Position numbers and translations under genes: made by a program
Assembly: GCF_012396235.1 (NCBI RefSeq)
Contig: NZ_JAAXPA010000012.1
Location: 62,001 to 126,000 of the forward strand
Length of the DNA: 64,000 bases
Source of the DNA: Rhodococcus opacus
Lineage (GTDB): Bacteria > Actinomycetota > Actinomycetes > Mycobacteriales > Mycobacteriaceae
Direction of reading: 5' to 3'
The notes under the pieces: generated by a model
Database searches by the model: none
What the model saw: the letters and a program-made list of their open reading frames with translations, nothing else
Told to the model about the DNA's origin: nothing
Part shown: positions 1 through 11,706 of the stretch, in pieces
Layout of the letters: each line of letters starts with the position of its first letter
How positions within the stretch are numbered: the first letter of the stretch is position 1

Positions 1-600
1 CTGCCGCTGTCCCCCGTCGCGTTGCGGCGGCACGACCATCCTCCGGGCGATCGTATTGGCGACGGTGGAACCGAGCTCCCGGCGGACCACGTGCAGGCAG
101 GCGTCGATGCCTGCCGCGGTGCCCGCACTGGTGACGAGGTTGCCCTCGTCGACGAACAGGACGTCGGGGTCGACGGTTGCCGTCGGGAACCGGGTGGCCA
201 GTTCGTCGACGTACTCCCAGTGGGTGGTGCACTTGCGTCCGGCCAGCAGTCCCGCCTCGCCGAGCAGGAATACACCCGAGCACAGGCTGAGGACGATGGC
301 ACCGGCATTCGCGGCCGCACGCACCGCGTCAAGCGCCTCCACCGGGAAGTCGGACTGCGCCCCCGGCGGCGGGACGACGACGAGATCTGCGTCGCGCAGG
401 AAGTCCAGCCCGAAGTCGGCGGAGAGCGTCAGTCCCGGTGTGATCGACGCGAGCGGTTCGCCGGGACGGATCCCGCAGATCCGGAAGTCGAACGGCGGAA
501 CCCCGTGTTCGGTGCGGTCGATTCCGAACACTTCACAGACCACCCCGAACTCGAACATCGAGACACGGTCGAGGAGGAGCGTCGCGACCTTGAAGATCAT
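1..600 (-). CDS. GlxA/FtrA-like transcriptional regulator (partial, C-terminus outside window)
   Basis: The visible 200 codons encode a DJ-1/PfpI (class I glutamine amidotransferase-like) domain. It starts MIFKVATLLLD and has the family elbow LCSGVFLLGEAGLL with a cysteine near residue 107. In this family the domain is followed by a C-terminal AraC-type helix-turn-helix, which would lie beyond the left edge, so the regulator assignment is inferred. The ATG at 598-600 is preceded by a short purine-rich stretch. The next gene (chorismate mutase) is on the same strand about 50 bp upstream. No target or ligand can be read from the sequence. Confidence 0.8.
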   Translation of the reverse strand, partial: MIFKVATLLLDRVSMFEFGVVCEVFGIDRTEHGVPPFDFRICGIRPGEPLASITPGLTLSADFGLDFLRDADLVVVPPPGAQSDFPVEALDAVRAAANAGAIVLSLCSGVFLLGEAGLLAGRKCTTHWEYVDELATRFPTATVDPDVLFVDEGNLVTSAGTAAGIDACLHVVRRELGSTVANTIARRMVVPPQRDGGQRQ

Positions 601-650
601 GACCCCACTCTAATTGGCGACATCTTGTCGGACCATGTCGGAACGGCCAG

Positions 651-1241
651 TCATTCGCGGACCGGCCCACAGATCGACACGAGCGCACGCGCCAGCGTGG
701 CCTGATGCAGCGGGTCGAGGCGTTGTTCGGCCGCCACCGCGACCGTGGCGTCGACGAGCGCGGGCACGCACCCCGGACCGGCGAGCACGGCCTCCTGTTC
801 GCGCAGCTGCAGGAGTATGTCCGAGTTCCGGCGGTCGATCACCGGACGAACCTGTGTCAGGTCGGGCCGGACAGTCGGCGCCGCACCGGGCGCGACGCTC
901 CACCAGGCGAAGAGGGCCCGCTGCACCTCCTTGTTGGCCTCGATCTGGTCCCGGAAGACCTGCTGCACCCGCGCCGCGCTCAGGCCCTCGTCGGCGGCCT
1001 GCGTGGCGACCGCATTCAGAACCTGCGCCTCGCGCGCGGGATCGTCGATCGGTGACGGGGTGCCCCACTTGGCCGCCGCCACCGCGTCGGCCGTGGCGAG
1101 GCGCAGCGAGACCGCCCGGGCGATCGGTTCCAGTGGTCGGGTCTGCGCACCCGCGGGCGCGGTACCGCCTGCCGTCAGTAGCCCGAGCATCACCGCGGCG
1201 ACGGCCGCGCGGCGGGCGAGTGCTGGCCGGACCGTGGTCAT
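651..1241 (-). CDS. secreted chorismate mutase (AroQ gamma type)
   Basis: The 196-residue protein begins with a typical export signal (Arg-rich start, hydrophobic core to about residue 25, Ala-Gly-Ala near 30-32). The mature part resembles the exported chorismate mutase of M. tuberculosis, which converts chorismate to prephenate outside the cytoplasm. The family pattern RLATADAVAAAKW (Arg47, Lys58) and DDPAREAQVL (Arg70) is visible. Cysteines near 158 and 191 match the pair that forms a disulfide in the mycobacterial enzyme. The role of an exported mutase is not established. No pathway genes for aromatic amino acids lie next to it. Confidence 0.85.
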   Translation of the reverse strand: MTTVRPALARRAAVAAVMLGLLTAGGTAPAGAQTRPLEPIARAVSLRLATADAVAAAKWGTPSPIDDPAREAQVLNAVATQAADEGLSAARVQQVFRDQIEANKEVQRALFAWWSVAPGAAPTVRPDLTQVRPVIDRRNSDILLQLREQEAVLAGPGCVPALVDATVAVAAEQRLDPLHQATLARALVSICGPVRE

Positions 1242-1260
1242 GGTGCGAGTGTAGGGCCGG

Positions 1261-2094
1261 TCAGTCGTCCAGCCCGGCGACTCCGCGTTTCCAGTACCCG
1301 GTGAACAGCGAATCCATCCGGCCCCGGCTCCACGCGCGCAGAGGCTTGATGTCGGTCGCCTCGCCTGCCGCGAACAGGAAGTAGCGGCCGTCGGGCAGAT
1401 CGAGCGACTGCACCGTCGACGCCACGGCGGACTCGCTGCCGTCGCGCACGAGCCACGTCACGTCCACGTTCTCGCGCACGGCCAGCGGGTAACCGTGCTC
1501 GACGTCGTCGTCGGTCTCGATCACGACGTGCGCCGAGACGTCGGCCGGGGATTCGTCGAGCCACCGCGCGACCGCCGGGAGCGCGGTGGAATCGACCGCG
1601 AAGACGTAGTGGTCGAAGTTGTGGGCGAATGCCTTCGCGCCGGGCGGTCCGGCGATGGTCACGTCGTCACCGATCGCGACCGTCCTTACCCAGGAGGACG
1701 CGAGCCCGCCCTCGTGCAGCACGAAGTCGAGGTCGAGTTCGCGGGCGTCGGCGTCGTAGCGGCGGACGGTGTATTTCCGCGTGGTCGGGAGCGGTCGCGG
1801 CCAGTCGAGCATCATCGCGTCGTTCACCACCGGGACGCGGCGGGTGCCGTCCGGATCGGGGAACACGATCTTGACGTGATCGTCGGCCTGGTAGGTGTGG
1901 AATCCGTCGAGGCCGGGGCCCCCGAGCGTCAGACGCACCATGCGGGGTGTGACGTACTCGCGTGCACGGACCGTGACCGTGCGGACTCCGATCGGGTATC
2001 CGATGCGTGCGGTTCCCTCACCGGTCCGGTGGTGGGATGCGACGCGACCGCGCGGGTCGAGACGTTCACGGGCTCCGGGATCGAGGGCAGTCAT
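1261..2094 (-). CDS. siderophore-interacting protein (FAD-dependent ferric-siderophore reductase family)
   Basis: The 277-residue protein has the SIP/ViuB layout. An FAD-binding barrel (about residues 35-150) includes TRKYTVRRYD, the usual flavin-contact RxYTxR motif. A C-terminal NAD(P)H-binding-like domain ends in the family signature YWKRG. Members release iron from ferric siderophores in the cytoplasm. The ATG at 2092-2094 is almost directly preceded by an IdeR-like iron box, so the mRNA may be leaderless. Alternatively translation starts a little downstream, because the first 30 residues are not conserved-looking. Iron repression is inferred from the box. Confidence 0.85.
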   Translation of the reverse strand: MTALDPGARERLDPRGRVASHHRTGEGTARIGYPIGVRTVTVRAREYVTPRMVRLTLGGPGLDGFHTYQADDHVKIVFPDPDGTRRVPVVNDAMMLDWPRPLPTTRKYTVRRYDADARELDLDFVLHEGGLASSWVRTVAIGDDVTIAGPPGAKAFAHNFDHYVFAVDSTALPAVARWLDESPADVSAHVVIETDDDVEHGYPLAVRENVDVTWLVRDGSESAVASTVQSLDLPDGRYFLFAAGEATDIKPLRAWSRGRMDSLFTGYWKRGVAGLDD

Positions 2095-2096
2095 GA

Positions 2097-2112
2097 AGTA
2101 AGGGTAACCTCA
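2097..2112 (-). promoter_or_regulatory. IdeR/DtxR-like iron box
   Basis: On the minus strand the sequence reads TGAGGTTACCCTTACT, a near match to the actinobacterial iron-box consensus TTAGGTTAGGCTAACCTAA with an imperfect dyad. It sits 2 nt upstream of the siderophore-interacting protein start codon, where bound IdeR would block transcription initiation. The site is read by eye. Confidence 0.6.
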
Positions 2113-2188
2113 CCCGGTTCTGGTCCGCACAGCAGCGTGCCCCGGACTCTTCCGAATCCGGGGCACGCTACTTCTGTATTTGTACTTG

Positions 2189-2261
2189 TGGAGCCTAGGA
2201 GATTCGAACTCCTGACATCTGCCTTGCAAAGGCAGCGCTCTACCAACTGAGCTAAGGCCCC
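2189..2261 (-). tRNA. tRNA-Ala (TGC)
   Basis: The 73-nt cloverleaf can be folded by eye. The acceptor GGGGCCT pairs with AGGCTCC (one G-T pair), and the D arm is AGCTCAGTTGGTAGAGC. The anticodon stem CTGCC/GGCAG encloses TTTGCAA (anticodon TGC), and the T arm is AGGAGTTCGAATCTCCT. The discriminator base is A, and CCA is not encoded. Its first ten bases overlap the end of the small ORF upstream. Confidence 0.97.
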
Positions 2262-2353
2262 GTTACCTCGTGCCACACCTCATTGCCGCGAAGCAACTTG
2301 GACAGTCCGATCGCCACCAGCACTCCGGCTCCCACAAACAGGAGGACCTTCAT
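2252..2353 (-). CDS. DLW-39-like small protein
   Basis: A 33-codon reading frame encodes a short peptide: MKVLLFVGAGVLVAIGLSKLL, then a polar tail containing EVWHEVTGP. It has one predicted membrane segment (residues 3-21). A GAAAGG ribosome site lies 8 nt upstream of the ATG. Size, position between the gyrA-linked tRNA-Ile and tRNA-Ala genes, and the Trp-containing acidic tail match the actinobacterial DLW-39 family as I recall it. Its stop codon TAG lies inside the tRNA-Ala gene (10-nt overlap). Function is unknown. It was called from reading-frame, RBS and synteny evidence, so moderate confidence. Confidence 0.65.
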   Translation of the reverse strand: MKVLLFVGAGVLVAIGLSKLLRGNEVWHEVTGP

Positions 2354-2381
2354 GCGAATGACCTTTCACCGGCACCAGGAG

Positions 2382-2455
2382 TGGGCCTAGGAGGACTTGA
2401 ACCTCCGACCTCTTCGTTATCAGCGAAGCGCTCTAACCGCCTGAGCTATAGGCCC
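2382..2455 (-). tRNA. tRNA-Ile (GAT)
   Basis: A 74-nt cloverleaf: acceptor GGGCCTA pairs with TAGGCCC, and the D arm is AGCTCAGGCGGTTAGAGC. The anticodon stem CTTCG/CGAAG encloses CTGATAA (anticodon GAT), and the T arm is GGAGGTTCAAGTCCTCC. The discriminator base is A. It follows the gyrA-DUF3566 genes in the same direction, as in mycobacteria. Confidence 0.97.
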
Positions 2456-2513
2456 CTGAAGTCTGGAAACTCATCTCGCGCAGTTCCCTGAACCGAGTCG
2501 GAAGATTACCCCA

Positions 2514-2543
2514 CCGGACCGGCAACTACCAAAACCGGTCCGG
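2514..2543 (-). terminator. hairpin downstream of the gyrA-DUF3566 genes
   Basis: A perfect 9-bp inverted repeat, CCGGACCGG / CCGGTCCGG, is separated by 12 nt. It lies about 44 bp past the DUF3566 stop and ahead of tRNA-Ile. There is no clear U-tract, which is common for actinobacterial terminators, so its activity is inferred. Confidence 0.6.
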
Positions 2544-2586
2544 CGAGACGCTCTTTTCCCAGCTCAGCCCTCGTCGTTTTCCGCGT

Positions 2587-3986
2587 TCAGTCCCGGTCGG
2601 CGAGCGTCACTTCGACGCCCCCGACGAGGTCGGAACACAGGTTGTAGATGAAGGCGCCGATCGTCGCCAGTGCGGTGAACAACACCATGTTCGCGAGACC
2701 GATGACGGCGGCGTATCCGAAGACCTGCCCGGCCGTCACGAGCCCGTCAGAGCTCGACTCCGCGACGATATCGGTGAACGCGTTGTTCAGCCGGTCCCAC
2801 ACGCCCATCCCGTCCAGGACGACGTACAGCAGGCCGACGGCCACCATCCACACGAAGAACAGCGACACCGAAATGACGGACGAGATCTTCAGCGTCGACC
2901 ACGGATCGATCTTGCGGACCTGCACCGTCGCCCGGAGAGCCTCGCCCTCCTCGACCCGCTGCGGGGCCACGGCGACCTTCGGCTGCTGACCCGCGGCCGC
3001 TGCCCCGGGCAACGGGTGCTTGGCCTCGGACAGGTCCGGCATGTCCTTGGGGAGCACGTCCCGGTTGATGTGCCGGGTGGGTCCGTCGATCGCGGACGCC
3101 TTCGCCTTCGCGGCCTCCCGCTGAGTCACGGCACCGGCGGCTGCACCGGACACCGCACCGACCGCTGCCGTGGCCGCGGTCGAGGACGGTGTGCGATCGG
3201 GCCCCTCCTTGGGCGCGGGCTGACCCTTCGCCGGCGCCGACGGGTTCTGTGCGGGCGCCTTCTGGGTGGGCACGGCCTGGGTGGGAGCACCCCCGTTCTG
3301 CGCGCCCTGGGGTCGCTGACCCTGCGCCTGGGGCTGCTGCGTCTTCTGCGTCGGCGCGGTCTGCGGTTTCTGGACGTCCTGACCGGCGGGAGCCTTCGCT
3401 GCCGCGGCACCCGCCGCAGCCGCTGTTGCCGAGCCGTTGGCCGGGTTCGGCTGCCCCTCCGGGCGCGACTGCTTGGCACCGGCCCCGCCCTGCACGGGAC
3501 GCTTCAGGTTGGTCTGCGGCTCACGCTGCATTCCCCGCTGCCACGGCGGAGCCTGATTTCCCCGGATGGACTCGGTGGGAGCACCGCCCGCGGGAGCCCG
3601 GTTGCCGGACGCCTGCTGCGGCGGGCCCTGATGCCCGGGAGCCTGCTGATTCGGAGCGTGACCCTGCTGCGACGGCGGCACGGGCCTGCCCTGCGGGGTC
3701 TGCGTGCGCGGACCCTGATGCTGGGGCGTCGACGGCGACCGGGCCGGATCGGCCGGAGCCTGCCGATCCGGTCGCCCGTCGGGAGCACCACCCGGCCGGG
3801 CAGCCGGCCCCGCCTGAGCGGGGCCACGACCGGCTGACGCCTGCGGCCCCTGCGGCGCGGAACCCTGCTGCGGGTTCGGTCGCGCCGACCCGTTCTGGGG
3901 AGTGCGGGAGGCCTGCTGCTCGGATGGCGCCTGATTGGCGGAACCCGGGTTCTGCCGGTCACTGCCTGGCTGGTTGGGAGTGCTCA

Positions 3987-3987
<1 letters not shown>
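2587..3987 (-). CDS. DUF3566 membrane protein with long Pro/Gln/Ala-rich N-terminus
   Basis: 466 residues. Residues 1 to about 330 are a low-complexity Pro/Gln/Ala/Gly-rich cytoplasmic region with many PQ/GP repeats. The last 120 residues form the DUF3566 domain with two membrane segments (around [20 protein letters not shown] and [20 protein letters not shown]). This is the Rv0007 position, directly after gyrA. The GTG start overlaps the gyrA stop by 1 nt (TAGTG), so the two are translationally coupled. In related actinomycetes the family is linked to the cell-division/cell-wall machinery, but function is not proven here. The long disordered region is much larger than the conserved core. Confidence 0.88.
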
Positions 3988-6509
<2,522 letters not shown>

Positions 6510-6660
6510 GAGCTCCTTCTTCTACTCGGCTTGACGTCTCCTCGCGGACTCGCGGTCCTGCACGACGTCGCGCAACCACCCGAGTCTATAGGTGCAGGTC
6601 AGCTGTGAGGGTGAAGGACTCGGGTGCGCTCATGAATCGGTGCCGCCGGAGTCGTCCGAT

Positions 6661-7503
6661 CTACTGGAGTTCGAGCTCCCGGCCCTGGGTTTCGGCGGCG
6701 AGGGATTCGGCGGCGAGCATGTCGGCCTCGAGTTCGAGCTCGGCGGCGACGCGGTCGGGTGCCATCAGCAGGGCGGTGATCGGGATCGTGACCACGAGCA
6801 TGCCCAGCACGAAGACGGGGAACAGGATCGAGAACACCTCGAGCCCGTCCGGGCGCGCCACGGCCAGGTCGACGGTGGCGCTCAGCCCGAACACGCCGGT
6901 GTAGTGCATGGCCACCAGTCCGGCGGCCACGACCACCGACGCCACGAGTCGCAGCGTGCGGGACTCGAGGGCCGAGATCGACCACATGATTCCGGCGCCG
7001 ACGACCAGGCCGATCACGGCCGACGCTGCCGTCAGCAGGATGTCGGAGTCCACGGAACCCTGGATCTCGAGGGAGGCGACGATCGCGAGGTCCATTCCGG
7101 TGAAGCCGACGCCGAGGAGCACCGCACCGCCGGCGAGACGGCCGATCTCCACCGACGCGCTCGGCAGCCGGTGTTTCGTCGGCGGCGGGCTGATGATCAG
7201 CAACGCCACCGCGGCGGCCGCGACGGGCACCACGAACGAGACCGCGATCCACAGGACGTCGTAGCGCACCACGCTGCCGTAGACCTCGAACCCGACCATC
7301 GCGATGTAGTGCGGCAGCCAGGCGCCGATGCCGCCGATGGACAGCGCACCCCAGGCCAGCCAGAGGTACCGCTGCCTCGGGTTCGGCGCGGTCACCGCCT
7401 TGCGGGCGCTGGCGATCCCGACGAAGACGCCGATGAACGCCGTGACCGCGGCGAGGGCGACGATCCACGTGCCCATGGAGAAGTGCTGCAAGTCGTCCGA
7501 CAT
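6661..7503 (-). CDS. MHYT-domain seven-helix membrane protein
   Basis: 280 residues with seven hydrophobic segments. It carries MHYT-type motifs: WLPHYIAMVGF near residue 63, a degenerate GFTGMDLAIV near 135 and VAMHYTGVFGL near 200. The MHYT domain is proposed to bind a metal at the outer membrane face and to sense a gas or redox signal. Here it is stand-alone, with no GGDEF/EAL output domain, and ends in a Glu-rich tail. It begins 11 bp after the GTPase gene of the cvn cluster on the same strand, so it is likely the last gene of that operon and may feed the same signalling unit (inference). Confidence 0.85.
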   Translation of the reverse strand: MSDDLQHFSMGTWIVALAAVTAFIGVFVGIASARKAVTAPNPRQRYLWLAWGALSIGGIGAWLPHYIAMVGFEVYGSVVRYDVLWIAVSFVVPVAAAAVALLIISPPPTKHRLPSASVEIGRLAGGAVLLGVGFTGMDLAIVASLEIQGSVDSDILLTAASAVIGLVVGAGIMWSISALESRTLRLVASVVVAAGLVAMHYTGVFGLSATVDLAVARPDGLEVFSILFPVFVLGMLVVTIPITALLMAPDRVAAELELEADMLAAESLAAETQGRELELQ

Positions 7504-7514
7504 GTTTCGAATCC

Positions 7515-8123
7515 TCAGTACGCGGCCGTGTGAAGCTTGGTCAGTGCGTATTCGGTGATCGCGACCAGAGCGCGTTTCGCCGATTCCCGGTCACGCGCGT
7601 CGATCGGGATGATCGGCACGTCCTCGGAGATCGCGAGGGCCGCGCGGATGTCCTCGATGGGGTAGCGCGGGGCGTCGTCGAATTCGTTGATCGCGACGAG
7701 GAACGGCAGTTGCCGGGCCTCGAAGAAGTCGACGGCCGCGAAACTCTCGTCCAGCCGGCGGGTGTCGATCAGGACGATCGCACCGATCGCACCGCGGATC
7801 AGGTCGTCCCACATGAACCAGAACCGGTGCTGACCGGGGGTACCGAACAGGTACAGCACCAGGTCGTCGGCCAGGCTGATGCGACCGAAGTCCATGGCGA
7901 CGGTGGTCGTGCCCTTCTGCGGTGTCGCAGCCAGGTTGTCGACGCCGTCGCTGGCGTTGGTCACGAGCGCCTCGGTGCGCAGCGGGACGATCTCGGAGAC
8001 AGCCCCCACCAGCGTGGTCTTACCGACGCCGAACCCGCCGGCGATCACGATCTTGGTCGAGGTCACCCGATTGCGGGGATCAGATTTCGCGAAGTCCACT
8101 GAGGACCCTTTCGATGAGTTCAC
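7515..8123 (-). CDS. cvnD: conservon GTPase (CvnD-like)
   Basis: A small Ras/Arf-like GTPase of up to 202 residues. The P-loop is GGFGVGKTTLVGAV (near 28-42), the switch/Walker B region LYLFGTPGQHRFWFMW, and NEFDDA stands in the NKxD position. The final residues lack a lipid box. The first eight residues may not be translated: a GTG at 8097-8099 (VDFAKSDP) gives the usual conservon start with a smaller overlap on the DUF742 gene. In Streptomyces, CvnA-D form a membrane-associated complex resembling eukaryotic G-protein switches. Target unknown. Confidence 0.9.
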   Translation of the reverse strand: MNSSKGSSVDFAKSDPRNRVTSTKIVIAGGFGVGKTTLVGAVSEIVPLRTEALVTNASDGVDNLAATPQKGTTTVAMDFGRISLADDLVLYLFGTPGQHRFWFMWDDLIRGAIGAIVLIDTRRLDESFAAVDFFEARQLPFLVAINEFDDAPRYPIEDIRAALAISEDVPIIPIDARDRESAKRALVAITEYALTKLHTAAY

Positions 8124-8454
8124 GACGTTCGGAGTCGGTCGAGTCTTCCTTCAGGGTGGCCAGGATCTGCAGATGACCGGCCTCGACCAGGTCGGCGACC
8201 AGGACGCGTGCCACTCCGAGGGGTACGCCCACCCGGGCGGCGATCTCGGCGACCGAAGGCGACTGCTGACACAACGCGACGATCGCGGCGTTGACGTCGT
8301 CGAGTTCCCACTGCCGGTCCACCGACTGCGGCAGTGCCTGAATCAACGCTTCGAGCGCGAGCTCGACCGCAGGCCGGGTCCGGCCCGACGTCAGCGAGTA
8401 CGGGCGCACGATGTTCGGGCCCGGCTGCTCCGAGTGGTGGTCGTTCATGGGCAT
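8080..8454 (-). CDS. cvnC: DUF742 protein (CvnC-like)
   Basis: 124 residues. The DUF742 signature VRPYSLTSGRTRP is at residues 16-28, followed by a winged-helix-like region (AEIAARVGVPLGVARVLVADL) that may act in DNA or protein contacts. It lies 7 bp after the roadblock gene and overlaps the GTPase gene. This order (kinase, roadblock, DUF742, GTPase) defines the conservon. Its biochemical role is not established. Confidence 0.9.
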   Translation of the reverse strand: MPMNDHHSEQPGPNIVRPYSLTSGRTRPAVELALEALIQALPQSVDRQWELDDVNAAIVALCQQSPSVAEIAARVGVPLGVARVLVADLVEAGHLQILATLKEDSTDSERRELIERVLSGLREI

Positions 8455-8461
8455 GGGCTGG

Positions 8462-8878
8462 TCAGAGACCCTGCGGGGTGCGGGCCGTGGCCTGTACCGA
8501 TGCGCCGACGCGGTCGACCAGGATCGCCATCTCGTAGCCGACCTGTCCGATGTCGCACTCGGCGTCCGTGAGGGTCGCGAGGTGCGAGCCGTCGCCGACG
8601 CTCATGAGCAGCAAATACCCGTGCTGCATTTCGACCACCGACTGCAGCACTCCGCCGCCTTCGAACAACCGGGACACACCGGCCGACAGGCTGGCCAACC
8701 CAGAGGTGACCGCGGCCAGCTGCTCGGCCCGGTCGATCGGGAGATGGGCGCTGGCTGCCATCAGGAGACCGTCCGCCGACACGAGCACGGCGTGGGAGAC
8801 ACCGGGCACGTCACTGGCGAAGTTCGACACCAACCAGTCGAGCGGTCGCGTGACGTCGGATCCATGAGCGGTGTTCAT
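8462..8878 (-). CDS. cvnB: roadblock/LC7 domain protein (CvnB-like)
   Basis: 138 residues forming a single roadblock/LC7 fold: [20 protein letters not shown], then DGLLMAAS and the C-terminal strand-helix part ending near 130. Such proteins regulate small GTPases by binding as platforms. Its ATG overlaps the kinase stop by 4 nt (ATGA), so translation is coupled. The neighbouring GTPase gene supplies the expected partner. Confidence 0.92.
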   Translation of the reverse strand: MNTAHGSDVTRPLDWLVSNFASDVPGVSHAVLVSADGLLMAASAHLPIDRAEQLAAVTSGLASLSAGVSRLFEGGGVLQSVVEMQHGYLLLMSVGDGSHLATLTDAECDIGQVGYEMAILVDRVGASVQATARTPQGL

Positions 8879-11706
8879 CGGTCTCCTTCAATGCTGTTAC
8901 GTTCCGCGAGCCTCGTGGCCCTGCCGTTTCGGACGCCCTGCTGGTGACGACTGAGATTGGCGCGAATTGTCTCAGGGTCACGCACCCGGCGCAGTGTCCC
9001 CGTATTGTGCGCGCCTTCGACCGTGCCGGGAACCAGTCGGTCGCCGGGACGCCGCTTCGGCAGTCCGATCTCCGGGTCGACCTCGACGGGAGTCTCGCTG
9101 ATCCGTTCGGCGGCGGACCATCCGGCGTCGCCGGCGGAATGCCAGACGCCGGGTGCGCCCTCGGCGCCGGTCGGATCGGTCAGCCAGTCGGACACCATGT
9201 CGGAGAAGATCGGGGTACCGCCGCCGGGCCGGGGTGTGGCCTCGGCCGACGGCGGGTCGATCCGCGACTGGAAGAACGACGCGGTCTTCGCCGAGTTGGT
9301 GCGGTAGCGGTGCCGGACCGGTGCCTGATCGTCGCCGTTCGACGACGTGGGCGCCGGCTGTTCCGCGGTCCGCGCCGCGATGCGGTTCTCGCTTCGTGGT
9401 GCGTGCGGTGCGTGCTGCGGCTGCGATTCCGCCGGTGCCGTCTCCGGGGTAGCCCCCTGCGGCCGCCGCACGGGCAGCTTCGGCATCGCCCCGGATCCGC
9501 GGACGTTGACGGTGTCCTGGGACTGCGCGGCCGGGGCACCGGCCGACGATCCCGCGCCGGCGGCGATGCCACTGGCACCGGGCTGACGTCGGGGCAGGCT
9601 CGTGCCCGACGCCGTCGTCACCGCGCCCGCAGGTGCCGGGCTCGGCGGGGGCGTGGACGGGGTGCGGGTCGGCAGTCCGTTTCGGGTTGCCGGCTTCTGC
9701 TGTCCGTTGTCCGTGCGCGGTGCCGGGGCCGCGGGTGCCGGAATGGCGGTGCGGACCGGCGCCGCGGGAATCCTCCGCTGCGGTCCGGTGTCCTGCCGGG
9801 CAGCCTGCGACACGATCAGCGCATTCGGGATGTGGATGCTCACGGTCACACCCGGGTTGCGGGCGGTGTCGAACGTCGACCGCAGGCGCACGGTCAGGCC
9901 GTGACGCTTCGCGAGGCGGCTCACGACGAACAGACCCATGTGGCGGGCGGTCTCGGGACCGACCTCACCACCCGACGCCAGACGCTCGTTGACGGCGCGC
10001 ATGTCGTCGGCCGGGATACCGATACCGCGGTCCGCGATCTCGAGCAGCACCCCGCCGTCCACGGCGCGAGCGAAGCTGAACGTCACCGAAGTGTCGGGCG
10101 GCGAGGCGCGCAGCGAGTTGTCGACGAGTTCGGCGAGCAGGTGCACGACGTCCGTGACGACGGTGCCGCTGAGCGCGCCTTCGGGAGTCGCACCCATCTG
10201 CACACGCTGGTAGTCCTCGACCTCGGAGATAGCGGCACGCAGCACGTCGCCGAGCGGGATCGGCGCCGCCTGCGAACGACGCACGCGGGTACCGGCCAGA
10301 ATCAGCAGGTTCTCACCGTTCCGGCGCATACGCGCCGCCAGGTGGTCGAGCCGGAACAGGCTCTCGAGTCGCTTCGGATCTTTTTCCTCGAACTCGAGAT
10401 TCTCGATCAGGCCGAGTTGCTGGTCGACGAGCGACTTGCTTCGGCGCGCGAGGGTTTCGAACATGTCGTTGATCTGCAGGCGCAGTTGCGCCTGCTCACC
10501 GGCGAGCTTGAGCGCCTGCCCGTGGATGTCGTCCACGGCGCGGGCGAGCTGGCCGATCTCCTCGGAGGAGTGCACGGCCACCGGCTCGAACGACAGTGCC
10601 CGCGGATCGTCACTGGCCTTGATCTGCTCGATCGCCTCCGGAAGGTCGCGGCGCGCAGCCTTCAGCGCGCCGTACCGCAGGCGGCGGATCGGACCGATCA
10701 GCGACCGCGACACGAGGAGCGCGAGGACGAGGGCGGCGAGCAGGGTTCCGAGGACGATCGCCGTGTCACGCAGCGCGGCGGACCGGGTCTCGGCCGCACG
10801 GACCTGCACGGTGGACGCGATGTCGTTCGCCGCTTCGCTGGTCAGTTCCTGGTACACGTCACGGCTCGCGATGAGCGAGGAGCGCAGCTGCAGGATGGGC
10901 AGCATTCCGCCGCGCGCCGCGTCCGCCAGGCCCTGGTCGATGAGGGCGTTGCGGTCGTTGATGTTGTTTCGCAGCGTCTCGAGACGGGCATCACCCTTGG
11001 GGTAGTACCGGTCGAGGACGTCGAGGAGGCTCGATTCGGCGCCGGCGGCCGCGACGACGGCCGAGGTGGGAATGTCACCCGTGCGGGCCTTCTCCCGTCC
11101 GTCGGGACCGGCGTAGACGTCCTTCACGATCACGAGGCCCATGGCCTGCTCGAACAGACGACGCTGCGCCTGCCACGCGTTGGTCAGCTGGTAGCCCTTG
11201 TCGACGACTTCGCTGTCTTCGATGGGACGCACGATGTCGTCCACTTCGCGGATGAAGTCCGCGGCGAACGCGCGCTGGCGTTCCGCGAGCAGGTCGGTGG
11301 CGACGCCCGGGGAATCCATCAGATTCAGGAGGGCGCGGCCGTCCGAGACGGTCTGGTTGATGGAACTCGCGACGGCGGGATCCAGCTCGGGGTTCCGGGC
11401 CTCCTCGGACACGTCGTTCATCAAGGATTCCGCGTCCTCGCGGTCCTGCTTGGTGAGGGTGCCCGAGGCGTAACCACTGGTCACGGTACCCATCGAGGCC
11501 TCGAGGGCCACGATGTCCGGGACGACGACGATCTGGTCGGCCGCCTCGGTGAAGTGGACGGCGTTACTCAGCTCGCCCTGCACACGGAGCCCGCCGAGCA
11601 CCATGGCGACGGTGACGGGAACTGCGAGAACCGCGGTGACCTTCCACCGCAGGCCCCAACCCTCGATATCCCAGAACTTTGCCCGGGGCGGCGAATCGTC
11701 GCTCAT
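8875..11706 (-). CDS. cvnA: nitrate/nitrite-sensor-like histidine kinase of the conservon (CvnA-like)
   Basis: About 943 residues from the ATG at 11704-11706, which has an AAAGGA ribosome site 8 nt upstream; upstream codons are probably not used. One membrane helix near residue 20-40 is followed by a long helical extracytoplasmic part of the NIT type. A second helix (around [19 protein letters not shown]) leads into a HAMP domain, an H-box-like helix with [15 protein letters not shown], and an HATPase domain with [12 protein letters not shown] (N box), IADRGIGIP (G1) and [13 protein letters not shown]. The last 280 residues are Pro/Ala-rich and probably disordered. No response regulator is adjacent, as usual for conservons. 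Confidence 0.92.
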   Translation of the reverse strand: MSDDSPPRAKFWDIEGWGLRWKVTAVLAVPVTVAMVLGGLRVQGELSNAVHFTEAADQIVVVPDIVALEASMGTVTSGYASGTLTKQDREDAESLMNDVSEEARNPELDPAVASSINQTVSDGRALLNLMDSPGVATDLLAERQRAFAADFIREVDDIVRPIEDSEVVDKGYQLTNAWQAQRRLFEQAMGLVIVKDVYAGPDGREKARTGDIPTSAVVAAAGAESSLLDVLDRYYPKGDARLETLRNNINDRNALIDQGLADAARGGMLPILQLRSSLIASRDVYQELTSEAANDIASTVQVRAAETRSAALRDTAIVLGTLLAALVLALLVSRSLIGPIRRLRYGALKAARRDLPEAIEQIKASDDPRALSFEPVAVHSSEEIGQLARAVDDIHGQALKLAGEQAQLRLQINDMFETLARRSKSLVDQQLGLIENLEFEEKDPKRLESLFRLDHLAARMRRNGENLLILAGTRVRRSQAAPIPLGDVLRAAISEVEDYQRVQMGATPEGALSGTVVTDVVHLLAELVDNSLRASPPDTSVTFSFARAVDGGVLLEIADRGIGIPADDMRAVNERLASGGEVGPETARHMGLFVVSRLAKRHGLTVRLRSTFDTARNPGVTVSIHIPNALIVSQAARQDTGPQRRIPAAPVRTAIPAPAAPAPRTDNGQQKPATRNGLPTRTPSTPPPSPAPAGAVTTASGTSLPRRQPGASGIAAGAGSSAGAPAAQSQDTVNVRGSGAMPKLPVRRPQGATPETAPAESQPQHAPHAPRSENRIAARTAEQPAPTSSNGDDQAPVRHRYRTNSAKTASFFQSRIDPPSAEATPRPGGGTPIFSDMVSDWLTDPTGAEGAPGVWHSAGDAGWSAAERISETPVEVDPEIGLPKRRPGDRLVPGTVEGAHNTGTLRRVRDPETIRANLSRHQQGVRNGRATRLAERNSIEGDR

